Positions 22,205 through 34,640 of a stretch of DNA of 64,000 nt are shown one piece after another (position 1 is the stretch's first letter; the number at the start of each line of letters is the position of its first letter). The translations under genes were made by a program, and so were the position numbers. Source of the stretch: Haemonchus contortus (lineage: Eukaryota; Nematoda; Chromadorea; Rhabditida; Trichostrongylidae). The DNA lies in NCBI GenBank assembly GCA_000469685.2, contig LS997566.1, positions 2,322,061 through 2,386,060 on the forward strand. The letters are read 5' to 3'. The notes beneath the pieces are model-generated. The model was not told the origin of the DNA. It saw only the letters and a list, made by a program, of their open reading frames with translations, and made no database searches.

Positions 22205-22322
22205 GCGTTGCAAAAGTATCACAAGGTTGGCGATTTATAGACAAAATTTTTGTCTCGGACGGGATTCGAACCGTCCTTGTGCTGTCCGGGCACCGTGCTC
22301 TATCCCTTACACTACCGAGACC
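22205..22322 (-). mobile_element. tRNA-headed SINE (family S2, copy a)
   Basis: The minus strand starts GGTCTCGGTAGTGTAAGGGA (A-box region) and has GACGGTTCGAATCCCGTC (B box), with GTCTCGG pairing perfectly to CCGAGAC as a tRNA acceptor stem would. The T stem is short and position 33 is not T, so it is tRNA-derived but not a normal tRNA. A tail containing AAATCGCCAACCTTGTGA (read with small differences) follows and is shared with the copies at 22.4 and 42.7 kb. Confidence 0.65.
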
Positions 22323-22354
22323 CCTCTTGCCCTCGCCTTCTTAATGGCTTATAT

Positions 22355-22450
22355 GCCATAGCTGCCCGGAAAGCACAAGTACGGGTTCGAGTTCCTTCCG
22401 AGACTAAAGTTTTTTCATAAATCGCCAACCTTGTGAGACAAAAATCGTTG
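22355..22450 (+). mobile_element. partial SINE (family S2, copy b), inverted next to copy a
   Basis: Contains the 3' half of the tRNA-like head (GCCCGGAAAGCACAAGTACG, GGGTTCGAGTTCC, CCGAGACT) and the tail TAAATCGCCAACCTTGTGAG. It faces away from copy a, so the two make an inverted repeat whose centre holds the palindrome ATGGCTTATATGCCAT (22344-22359). Confidence 0.6.
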
Positions 22451-23350
22451 CTTGCACATCGCTATGACGTCAACGATCTGTCTTCCGATGACCAGCCCGG
22501 CTCGAATCTTTCTCCCACCTTACGTTCACCCCGCCACCTTACTTCTGTGTGGTTTTCTGTCTGCAGTAACCTCCATGTATGGCGTGACCCCTTACAAGAC
22601 TGACGCCTTGAAAAATAACATTCTTGTCATTGACCGCCAGCACCTCCTGTTGCCTTCATTGGAGCTTCCGAAACGATGTCAACGAAAATTGCAGCTGTAA
22701 CTACAGCACTCTGAGTAAACATGGATCCATTCACACGGTAACATTTAAAATCACAAAAGCGAATTGTCTCATATTCAAACTCGACAGAGCGAATCTGCCA
22801 AACTTCAACACCAAATTCGAACTGTTTTTGCCGAAATCCTTACAGCATCATCCCTTTCTCACTTCGCTTTTCAGCTCCCACCGATTTTCAACTTCTTCGT
22901 AACCTCCAACCTTCCAAACAAGATTTCAGTTTTTACACTTATTTCTGGCCCTCTAATTTCAGCTTTCATCCTCCTCCACCGGCCTTAGGCTTCGGTCTGA
23001 ATTTCAGTTTTCTTACTTTTCCCAACGATTCTCAGCTTTTACTGACAATCAGTTCATTACACGACTTCCAGTTTTTTTCTCACACCAAGCTTTCCAAAGC
23101 ACTCGATGTTCGACTGCGAGAAGGGAGCTGGCGGTGCAGCAGCGCTCCCACCCAGTCACGAACTTTAGTTTCCTATATGCTGTATTTACTGAGGGGCATA
23201 AAGAGAGAATCTGTAAAGAAGAGGGCATAGGGATAATGCAGTTTGGTGGGTGGTAGACGGGGTGTCTGCTGAGTAGGCCATCGAGCAGTGGTGCTCATCG
23301 CGGCCTAATATAATAAATATTATAGGAGATCATTCAGTTGACCACTCCAT
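22451..23350. other. unassigned stretch
   Basis: Pyrimidine-rich (CTTTCAGC-like phrases, 22850-23060) without a supported gene. Overlapping frames at 22452-22988 have no motif. Confidence 0.4.
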
Positions 23351-23355
23351 CAATG

Positions 23356-23596
23356 GCTGCTTTCATAGTCCGCCGGCCGGCCGGCCGGCGTGCCATGCGA
23401 GGCAGTGCTAGGGCGGAGGAGGGAGGCAGACAGTCGGCCTCCTTCGAAGGGCTGTAAACAAGCCCTTGATTGTTTGGTTTTTGATCTTGTCCTTTTTTGT
23501 TCTCAACCCTTCGACCGACCGTCTGCCTCCCTCCTCCCCCCTAGCACTGCCTTGCCTGGCACGCCGGCCGGCCGGTCGGCGGACTATGAAAGCAGC
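23356..23596. mobile_element. foldback element (family F1, copy b), 241 bp
   Basis: Same ends (GCTGCTTTCATAGTCCGCCG and complement), same GGAGGGAGGCAGAC / GTCTGCCTCCCTCC arms and same TTTTTGATCTTGT centre as copy a, in the same orientation. It is flanked by a perfect 5-bp duplication CAATG (23351-23355 and 23597-23601). The arm tip has expanded to alternating GGCC units. Confidence 0.88.
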
Positions 23597-23844
23597 CAAT
23601 GAGCAAGCAATCATTAGAGTTCCACTGATACGAGCTGCTCGGGAATCATTGCAAATCGGGAAAACAATTCGCAGACGAGAAAATCATTATTTCTTTTCCC
23701 AAAAATGACTATCTAAGAGTGAATTTTTCTACCATAGTCGCTAATTCTTTTTCCAAAAACGACTATCTACGCGTGGATACTTCTACCATGACAGCGGTAT
23801 CGACGTAGTTGAGTTTGCTGTTTCATATCTTTTTGTAGCGGTTC

Positions 23845-25262
<1,418 letters not shown>

Positions 25263-25273
25263 TATGTTTCCAC

Positions 25274-25292
25274 ACTCATCCGCCGGATGAGT
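25274..25292. repeat. 19-bp perfect palindrome beside the TG array
   Basis: ACTCATCCG-C-CGGATGAGT lies just outside the right border of the TG array. Confidence 0.7.
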
Positions 25293-25299
25293 AGTCGTA

Positions 25300-25820
25300 A
25301 CACCTTTTGAAGCATTTTTGAGAAAACAGTTGGTCTAGGTGGGGACGTGAAAATAGATCTTCTGTAAAATAACAAATTTTCAGGCATATCCAGTCCACGA
25401 TCGGTGGTAATCTGCGGAAATGAGTAATCAATTTAGTACATATGACAATTTTTCTTAGCGCACTGCTCTTTTAGGACTCTTTAAGGAAAATCCGTTAATC
25501 TAAGCAGTCTTGCTAGTCGAGTAGATGTGGGGATTGTACACCACCATCACGGTTTGTTTTTTCCACAGTAAAGAAGAACCATCACTCTTGTCTGTAAAGT
25601 CATCATAGCTTGATAGCCTACTGCTAGTCGGAGTTTGTATTTCGCTGCTATCTTACTTCTAGGTTTCTGAAAGGCTCTTCCGAAGGCAAAGCAAGGGCCG
25701 TTGGATTGATTAACTCCGACTAATACTGTTCTCGTTTTTTTCCAAATGATTTTTCGAATGAATGATTTTTAAATGATTTTCTTCCAACTATGAACCAGTA
25801 ACAATGATTATAATCAAAAA
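25300..25820. other. unassigned stretch
   Basis: No supported feature. Confidence 0.4.
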
Positions 25821-25824
25821 CCTC

Positions 25825-25900
25825 GTGCTTTCCCGGCTTCGAACTTGAGTACGTTAGAAGCTAAGCAACTGCTTTAGCCACTACACCACACAAGTGCTAG
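25825..25900 (-). ncRNA. tRNA-like relic (degenerate tRNA or SINE head)
   Basis: The minus strand reads GTGGTGTAGTGGCTAAAGCA (A-box-like) and CAAGTTCGAAGCCGGGAAAG (B-box-like), about 45 bases apart. Acceptor pairing is poor, so a working tRNA is unlikely. No known body from families S1 or S2 follows. Confidence 0.45.
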
Positions 25901-27730
25901 TTTCTCCTGCTCATAACTCATCCACGAATAAGGGCACTCTAGATCTTCTGGTGCAAAACGTTTCTTAGCGCATCCCCGATCCTGAATTAAATCACTTTCT
26001 CGAGAAGATATCATGCTCAGCTCCCTAGTGCTAATTGAAGCATTGTTCAAGGGGTCACCGCCTCTTAGGATTCAATAGAATGTAAAAAGAATACCGAATA
26101 TGCCAATGGGTATCAGCGGCATGTTTTTGCACTTGTCACCTGCTCTTCTTACCTATGGATATGGTATTACCGTACTCCGCCTCCTCATCTTCCAGAGGTT
26201 ACCACACAATGAGTGCTTAATCATTTTTGCTGAGGTATTTTTAAGGAGCTGAACCACAGCTCATCCTTTTCTTTGTGTACAGTTGGAAAATTGTGAGACG
26301 GCCCCATCTTTGTGATGGTCTCCAATTTCTCGTTCATCAGACTGATGTTTCCTTTGATCTGCTTCCACATGAGTTATATTTTTATGCACATTATATGTAC
26401 GAGAAATAGAAAAACTCATCGGTTCATTCAGTTAGACAACACTTTACGAGTTGTCTTGTGTACATTTTGAACCGCCTTCATGCTCTTCATCATAACGGCA
26501 GCAACTCTTATTCGGAAACAGAATTTTATTGGAATAAAACTCGGTTTCGCAAGTACGATATCCAGTATCCGTCTTCGAAGTTTAATGAGGAAGTTGGGCA
26601 AAATTTGAAGCTTCTCTGCTGGCTTCCATTATTTCACTCCTCAGCATGCACGGGCTTCTGTGATTCCAGCTACTGGATATGTCCATTATGCCAGATAAAG
26701 TACCTAAAAATTCTATCTGTATTTATACAAGCAGTGATAGATCTCAATACTTGTAAGTGATCTTAACTGACTTCACATAGTCGGCTGATCATTCTATCAA
26801 ACACATATGCGAATATTATCCATTTCCATGTCGAATAAGCTCCATTTCTGATAGTGTAGAGGTAAACTTAGTTTGAAGTGAATTGCTGCAATTGTTTCGC
26901 AAAGACAATGAGAAATCAGGACTCAGGCAAACCATTTACAAATTTCCAGCACCATGTGGCTTATGGCATCCTTTTTTATCAATCACATTGAGGAAAGTGA
27001 CATGATTAAATCGTTAGGCTCTCGGTAACATGCCCTTAGCCTTCTATGGCTCAAGTAGTATATCGAGCTGTTTTTTTCAAGATCTGAGGAAGGTTGTAAT
27101 GCATCAAAAACCTGGGCTTCGATATTGCTTTTGTTGGTCATCCTCTATCAATTGCTTTTTTTAGTCTTTTAAGGTTGGCGAGTACTGCACAGAAAATCGG
27201 CCTCGGACGAAGGCCAAGCCTAAACAAGCTTTTGTTGATTTTTTTGTATCAGTCACATCGAGGTATCGGGAACCTTGAACTGCTACTCACTTCATTCCCC
27301 ATACTGACCAAACAAATATGTTCTCAATTTTTCAAGAATTTTCAGGAACAAATTTTGTCACCGTTTTTCTCAGAGTTAGATGCTTCATCGGTTCTCCTAC
27401 TCCTATACATTTATAAACACCTACAGGAAGGAAAGAATGGAATAGGTATAGGAACACATGAAAAGTTCCACACACCCTGCCGATCTTTTCCATTTTCCGC
27501 AAAGCGCCATACTTCCTGAGATTCAGGGTGGCCGAGTTTTCATTATTATACCAGCTCCAGTGAGCATCATTTCCATTGACATTTCTTCCCAAAAATGTGA
27601 TTCGCGGTTTTTTCGTTTGCGGCTGTACTGATTTCGACCATTCTCTTACATGATCATCACTCAAAAGAGCCATAAGAAATCCAAACTCAAAACTCCGAAG
27701 GATGCAGTCAGCTACAGCGACAGATTGGAG
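25901..27730. other. unassigned stretch
   Basis: Open frames at 26458-26760 (plus), 27175-27519 (plus) and 27332-27760 (minus, 142 codons) overlap or stand alone without recognisable motifs. Not called as genes. Confidence 0.4.
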
Positions 27731-27731
27731 G

Positions 27732-27905
27732 GATTTTATCGTCTCGTGAATGTGTGACACCGTAACCCCCTAGTATCCCACCACCCACCCCCGTGGGCTT
27801 CACCCGGGTTACCTTTCCTTTGCGTCGTATATGCGACGGGTGTTTTGGAGGCGCTTCAGCGTGTGTTTGGGTTACTGTGTCACACGTTCACGGGACGATT
27901 AAATC
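27732..27905. repeat. imperfect inverted repeat
   Basis: Arms GGATTTTATCGTCTCGTGAA..GTAACCCC (27732-27768) and its near complement (27869-27905) enclose about 100 bp that includes CCCACCCCCGTGGG and a small CGTCG-TATATG-CGACG hairpin. Confidence 0.65.
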
Positions 27906-30900
27906 CGTCTTGTCAGCGACAGGACTTTCAGGAGAGGCTTGCAGTAGTAAGTCGTGTCATGCAGTGTTAAAGGGGACTAACCGAGGCTTCTCATTTTTGA
28001 ATTTGTTTCTGAGTTTTCACTGAGGTAGTTTGGGACAAACTGATTTCTTCTCCATGTCATGAGAAAGATGTCAAAAAGTCTGGAAGAATCTTCTCTTGGA
28101 AGATACAGATTGACAATGTCGACTTAAAGGTTCTACTATCCCGAAAATGGATTGAATTTGATCATTCTGTGAGCAGTCCCTTTAAACTTAAGTATCTCCA
28201 CCTTTCCTGAGCAGATAACCCTCCTGGACCTTCAAATTTATTCATTTGGATTTGTTCCCAAGAATTTTTCTGTTTAATTTTATTTTTTCGACAAACAAAC
28301 TGTTACGATTGATTACAAACTCGATGGGAAGTTTGGAAGAAACCCGTCTGCATCCTACAACTTATCCCTACCGATTTATCGGAGTAGAGGGATCGTGAAG
28401 ATCCGCTGTAGAACGAGTATGGAAGATTACACTGGAAAAAATATCCGATTTTTAGCTCGAATTGAGCTGAGCGAATGGCATTTTGTTAAGCCGCCGTCAC
28501 GTTGGCGGCGATCAATTTAAATTAGTGATAGCGATTGAATTTCAGCTGTACTTAACGATGATCGGTTCAGTAGCCCACACATGGGGGTACGGTAGATAAT
28601 CTGCAGCTTCGTGATGACGGAGTTCTTGGTTGAGGCTTAGGATTAGAAGCACCTGGCGTGATTGTTGTGAACAGTTTTATAAGTCTTCAATAAATATTTA
28701 AGCACTATTTATGCATGATTTCATAAGGGAAGTGAAAGTTGTCTTCAAAAATCTTAAATGGAGCAAACAAGACCACTAAGCTACATAGGCTTTGTTCTAC
28801 TTTTTTTGTTTTACAAGTCTAGCAGTTTTTGAGATAAGGGATTCAGTGAAAGTCTTATTGGGCGTGCCCAATCAAATTCAATGAAAGGCATTTTTCGTTT
28901 TCCCATGGAGAAATGTGTCAAGGTAAAGATATTTTCGTGACCACTAGAATAATTTTTTAGTGACTACGATGACTGTAAGTAACTCAGTGAGTACGGGCCT
29001 CTGTGACTTCCATGTATGATGCTATATGGATTGTGCTGTCAGATCGGAATACGGCCGACATAGGGCGCAATGAGGGCTCAAATATCAGCGTTGACCCTGA
29101 AAGGCCCACGTGTTTCAGAGATATTATAGAGACATGTCGAAAACTGAAACAACTAGACTCAAGGCAGTTTTTGGCACTTTCCCGTCATTTTGGCCAGCTT
29201 TTCAGCTTTTGTACATAACTGCATCTCGTCCAAGCACCTCTTCCGTCACGGTCATCTCGTGTGAGCCCCTATTTTATTACATTCGAGAAACCTTACATTT
29301 TGCTTCATTTGCGGACTTTCTCGCCTGCTTCCCCTCTCGTTTTATCTTACCAAAATACTTCAACATGATCGCTAACTGTGCCTTTATCCTTTTACTTGGG
29401 TTCAACGCTGAAGGGAGGTAGCGTATAATATACAAAAGCGACTGTTTTAAACTCTCTCCACATTCTCACACCTGTGGCACTGTCTTCATATTGATCTGAT
29501 CGTGAAATTTTCGTTCGTCTTCATCATGCACAGAGACCAATACATCAATTCGTTTCAAAATTCTTCTTATAATACTACAGGGCTCAGCAAGGACGGTGCT
29601 AACAATAAGTAATACGCTAACTAGAGTATGGCCAGGGTATCAAGGTGGACCTCAACTCACCTGGGCTGACCAAGCTTTGCATTCTTCGGCGGCTTTTTTT
29701 CGAACCAGAATCGCCTCCACGATTTTTCCTGCAGGAGCTAGCTTGCATAGTTTTTTGTATGGGTCAAATAGAGCTTGAAAGTCGAATGCATAGAAGCATC
29801 TCCGAAATGGGATTGGTCAAATCCCAAAAAGCATTTCAAGGTTCCTTTCTTCGACGACCGAAAAATGGTACACCGTGCATTTATGTACGTAAAAAGCAGG
29901 TACATCTCAAAAATTCAATTTCGTTGGAGGACTACCCTAGCTTTCTCACCTTCTTGCTTCATTGGAAAAAAGATTCCTGACTGGAACTATCGTTGACGAT
30001 CTACCTTTATCACCTGATCCTTTTGTTGGAGCCTGAATACAAGGGTCAAAATCCACAGGCAACTGTCACTTTTATACAGATTGGTGGCATCCCTCACCGC
30101 TCAACATGAAATGAGCAGTGAGGCGTGGATACTCTAATTATGAGTAGTAAATAAAAAGTCTCTACTGTATATCATCTACTGAAAAAGGAAGGTATAGGAT
30201 GACTTTTTTGGTGGCAACCACGACAAATCTAGAGTCATCACCAAAGTATCGAAACATTTCACCAGCTTCCCGTCAGGACGAGATGTTTGGGACCCTTCCC
30301 AGAAACTGAAATTCAAATCCTGAGTCATGACTAGATTTTGGGAAAGGTGTTTCGGTTGAAAGTCGAGCAGAATCGGATAGCTCATTCCTGCTAAAGTTCC
30401 GTATGAATCGTACTCGTACTCCTTCGCATCGATGCTCCTTAACGCTCTCCATTTTTGTAACTTGGCTCAATGTGGAGAAAGGACCTTAACGTTGACTGGT
30501 GTGCATTCGTTGAACTAGGATAGTTGAAGTTTCTGGAGGTGTAACTGAAATCTCGACGGTAATTAAAACAACCCTGAGATGAGGTCCCAGATCTGGAAAT
30601 AGTTGATTCCACTCTCATTTCGATGACCGATCTGGCCCACTAGAGCCAAAAACCGATCAGAAAACATAGGCGTATTCAATTACTTCTTTATTTACCTATT
30701 TATATGCGCAGATGCTATAACTGTAATTTATTCGCGTTGTGTTAGAACTCACTTAAATTAATACTTACAATTTTTTATATTACCTGTGAAGCGATAGTTT
30801 GATAGAAACAATACGAATTCTTGATTAATAGCAGTAGATGACGACTACGTGTTAATCGTCGAGAAGATGTAGGTGTCTCTCAAGGAGCAAATCATTTCTA

Positions 30901-32855
30901 GAAGAGTTATACAAAACCTCCCATATGGGACTTTGTACAACCATCTAGAGATGACAGCCGCTCACTTGACCAAGCCATGAAACACTGTTTGTAGGGGCGG
31001 GCCTGTAGCACGATTCCTAAAGAGCTCTGAGATAAAAAGTACAAAAAAGTTTGAAGACTAGTCTCAAATTCTCAGTTAACCGAAGAGGGAATGGAAAGTG
31101 CATACCTGGCTAATCGCTTCTTCACTCGATTAGCTTCTATGGTTACGAGACCCTTTTAGAACTAGAATGTGATTGACAACCTGCTTATACAGGCGGGGGC
31201 GTAGGAACTGGCTAAAACCGACAGTTTGAGGTCGTCATCCCCACTTTGATAGAAGAAATCGGATGATGGCCGATAGTGAGAGACTAGATTTGACTAGAAC
31301 ATCATTTCGATGGTGATCCGATCAAAATGACAGTGACAATCATCGTTTCAACGTCTAGCAGTGACTTACTGCTATTCTCAACTACATTTTACTACGAATA
31401 GATTCTATAAACGTTTGTCCCAGTTGGTGGAGGGAACAATTGCGGGGGTTTATTTTTCCTCCAATTTAATCCTGACTGGGGTGTGAATCAACCAGTTTTT
31501 AGTCTCCGAACAAAGCATCTAGCCAGTGCTGTTCTAGATCTTCATCAATACACTTTCCGGATACCTAGACACCGAGAGCTATCTTCGCACAGCGCCTTCC
31601 GTCGCTTGAACGACATAATAGTGCCTTGAAGAAGAGTTTTGCAGGATTCGATAGCAGTATCAGCTGGAATAAAGAAGACGAGAGAAAAGCAAAATGGGTA
31701 AGGGTGAGAACGCCACTTTCGAAAATAGAAATTCACAGTTGAAATGTGATTGGCTGAGTGTTGGGATAGTCTCGCATCATTTGGAAGCAGCTGAGGTTAA
31801 GGATCGTTGCTGAGTCATAATTGCTACAGTACGAAGGGGAGTGGCCAGGGCGCTTCATTGGTCGAGGGGATTTTCCATTGGCAGTCTTCTAACAATGGCC
31901 TCACGTGAATTGATCATAGGACTACTACAAGAAAATCAATATGTTCCAGAGGTTTCAGTTGCCATACATTTTTTTTTTCAGAAAAGAAATGCTCTAGTGG
32001 CTAAACGTGCCATCAAGGTTGGGTTTGTTTTGAGAAATTGAATCATCTCTCACATTACAAGCTTTTCATCCTTCCAAAGTTGCCAGCAAAGTACTAAACT
32101 TTTTCGCGACGACGGCACCCACAGAACTGGAAATAACTGACCATGTTTTGTTACAAGTAAAATAACGAAAAAGTAGAGGCTACCCCACTCTTGCAGCCGA
32201 TGCCTACTGAATGCATACATAAAATTCCCCATCCTGATTTCAGCAGATTCTCCTCTGCGTGAAATCAGTTTTGAGCTCAGATTTTATAGGATGATCCAAC
32301 TGAAAGCTATGAACATCTGAATAAAGTTTCTCATTAATGAAGTTGTGAGATATTTGTGGCTGATCTTACTATAAGAATCATATCAAGAAAATCCCGTCCG
32401 CAAAAATAAGAGCCAAACAAGAAGGCATGACGAAGTTCACGTTCGGTAGATTAGGAATCAAATTCGTATGAGCGTGTCGCGCGAGTATTTGTGCTTCAGC
32501 CCCTTAGGATTAGCTACACTACACAAGTTTCTGAAGGCAACCGGTAGGATAGTAAACCGGTAGGATAGTATGGACGAAAGCGGGTATAGAGCAGCGATCT
32601 TGAAGAAATCTATCCTCTTCACAAGAAAAAACAGAACGGAAAGGCCATTATCCTATTGCTGTCGTATATGCGACTCTATGCATTAGAGAAAATATCCCTT
32701 TGGTTACCATATAAAAGTGTGCTCCAACTTGAGCAAATGATCAAGGACCTAATCTTATAAAATTAAGTACTTCTGGAAGGGTAAGCCCTTCTCTATGTCC
32801 CTGTTTGGAATCTGACACCTCCCCTAAAAGTCTGTCTGTATAGGACCCGTGTGAA
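27906..32855. other. long unassigned stretch (about 5 kb)
   Basis: No repeat family or gene could be supported. Small frames (for example 29110-29421, 29645-29980, 30176-30470) lack motifs. A short direct duplication (GGTAGGATAGTA twice) lies near 32541-32570 and a GCCGCC/GGCGGC hairpin near 28491-28510. Confidence 0.4.
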
Positions 32856-32859
32856 AATA

Positions 32860-33780
32860 GAGGAACGACTCTTGCATTATTGACACCTAGTACCGCAGAG
32901 AAAGCGGCTCAAGCCGCGAGAAAGATTTGTGACGTTCAACTAGACAATGTTCTGGGAGAAAGTACAGTGCGTAAGTGGTTTGCGAAACTTAGACAGGGTG
33001 AGTTCAACCTTGAAGATTGGTAACGCTCAGAGAGGCTACCATCAGTTGAAGATGGCTTAATCAAAATATCAATCGAAATGAATCGGCACATTACGACTCG
33101 TGGAATAGCAGAACGACTCAGAGTTTCGAAATCAATCATCCACGATCATTTGGTGGGAGTTCATTTTGTTAGGCGCTTTGATATTTGGGTACCTCACGAA
33201 TTGAGCGAGCGCAATGTGATGGGCCGCGCTATTCGACTCGTTGCTGAAACGAAACAAAAAAGAGCTGTTTTCGAAAAGCATGAAAACGTAGGACGGAGAG
33301 CGGGTTGTGTACAACAATGTGAAGCGGGATCGATCGCGAAGCAATCTCAGTGAGACGTAACGAACCACTCCAGGAGACAAACTTTAGTACCGAAAATCAT
33401 GCTGTGTGGCTGGTGGGATTGATAAAAAATCATTTATTATGAGGTGTTAACGCATAGTCAAACATTAACTCTGGGGGGCTACAGTACCCAGCTAGACAAC
33501 TCGAAGGCAGCGATAGACCAACAGCGCCCGAAACTGCCAATCGTAAAGGAAGCTGTCTTCCAACAGGATAGCTGCAGACCACTCGTAAAAATTGCTGGAG
33601 CATGGATGGGATGTCTTTACACATTCCCTAGTCCGGACATGAGTTGGCAAAACCATTATTGAACGCAGTGGACGATATAATGTTGGATGGATGAATTTGT
33701 CCCTCTAGAAGTTTTCACTTAAAGATGACTCGAAAATCGAGAGGATTTTTCTGGACAACCGAATATATATGGGTGTACAG
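32860..33780 (+). pseudogene. mariner transposase relic (family M3)
   Basis: A long decayed mariner transposase is readable by shifting frames: AAQAARKICDV and STVRKWFAKLRQGEFNLED (first helix-turn-helix), then in frame 33078-33353 ITTRGIAERLRVSKSIIHDH and VPHELSERN (second helix-turn-helix and linker), VVYNNVKRDRSR, KIMLCGWWD, YSTQLDNSKAAIDQQRPKL, then a damaged second catalytic block where the family has HQDNARPH (here QQDSCRPL). The WVPHEL and WWD.KG motifs are family hallmarks. Terminal inverted repeats were not found. The C-terminal part is barely recognisable by 33780. Confidence 0.8.
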
Positions 33781-34379
33781 CAAAATTGACATAGGGTCAA
33801 TCAAAGAAAATGACAGTACTCACGAAAAGCAAGTTGAACACAAGAGAAAAACCATGGAAACTGTGTAAACAACTTTATGCGCTTTTGCAATTATGGCTTC
33901 ATCCTATGCATAGGCTGCGCAGCAGAATACTACACATGACTCTGACACCATACATTTTGGAGAACGCTAGATTCTATTGCCGACGAAACTAACTCATGCC
34001 GCACAAGTCCAAGGAGGCGCATCACCCTCGATCCACAGAGTCGGATGCAATATCCTCTTCGCGGGCGCGGACATTTGAATATATTATCGGGTGAAAATGT
34101 AGCTGGAAGAGGAAGAGGGGGGGGGGGGGTGGCTCCCCTACTCCTCCTTCTCAGTGCTTGAGCGCAGAGAAGGGATGTTGGCTGACTTCACTTATGCACT
34201 TATGCTTATGGATGGTTCCCACCCATGGAGTCATAGATTTAGCTGAGCCTCAAGAGGAGAGAAACAAGTGTTGTGGCGACCTCGTGCCAGAAGCTGTACG
34301 GGAAAAAATTGAACATGACTTTTGACTCCATCGATTGAGCGCCCCCTTCCCTAATCTCCCGACTGTACTTGTTTCGTCC
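33781..34379. other. unassigned stretch with a poly-G run
   Basis: A 13-base G run lies at 34117-34129. Otherwise nothing supported. Confidence 0.45.
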
Positions 34380-34640
34380 GTGATCTCGTTGACTGAATGC
34401 ACGAAGCTCGTCTTCGGTTGTATAATCATGTTACTCGCGCGAATGATGACAGTGCCCGTAATATTGGTCTCAATCTTGACGTGTCCAGAAAGCGACCTAG
34501 AAGACGCCCAAAGCAGCGACCGTTCGATACGTTGAAAGCGGTCAACATCCACCCTGATCAAGCGTTCAGTCGGGAGAAGTGGCATCAACATACGTTAACA
34601 TCCACCCTTCCGGTTACTACATTTTGACCCGTTATCGATC
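34380..34640 (+). pseudogene. RTE-type LINE protein, C-terminal tail fragment
   Basis: The frame at 34397-34627 encodes MHEARLRLYNHVTRANDDSA, then NLDVSRKRPRRRPKQRPFDT, then VNIHPDQAFSREKW. This follows the C-terminal tail of RTE-like LINE proteins (RLRWYGHVLR..D, then G.RPRGRPK.RW.D, then A.DR..WR). The RT and endonuclease domains are missing. Opposite-strand frame 34250-34591 is a shadow. Confidence 0.75.

Noticed and set aside
22259..22330. Functional tRNA gene on the minus strand
   Set aside because: Acceptor stem pairs well, but the T stem is short and position 33 is not T; the adjoining S2 tail points to a SINE.
25825..25900. Functional tRNA gene
   Set aside because: A- and B-box-like segments only; acceptor and anticodon stems do not pair well.
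27332..27760. 142-codon minus-strand frame
   Set aside because: Its 5' end lies in an inverted repeat and the rest shows no motif.
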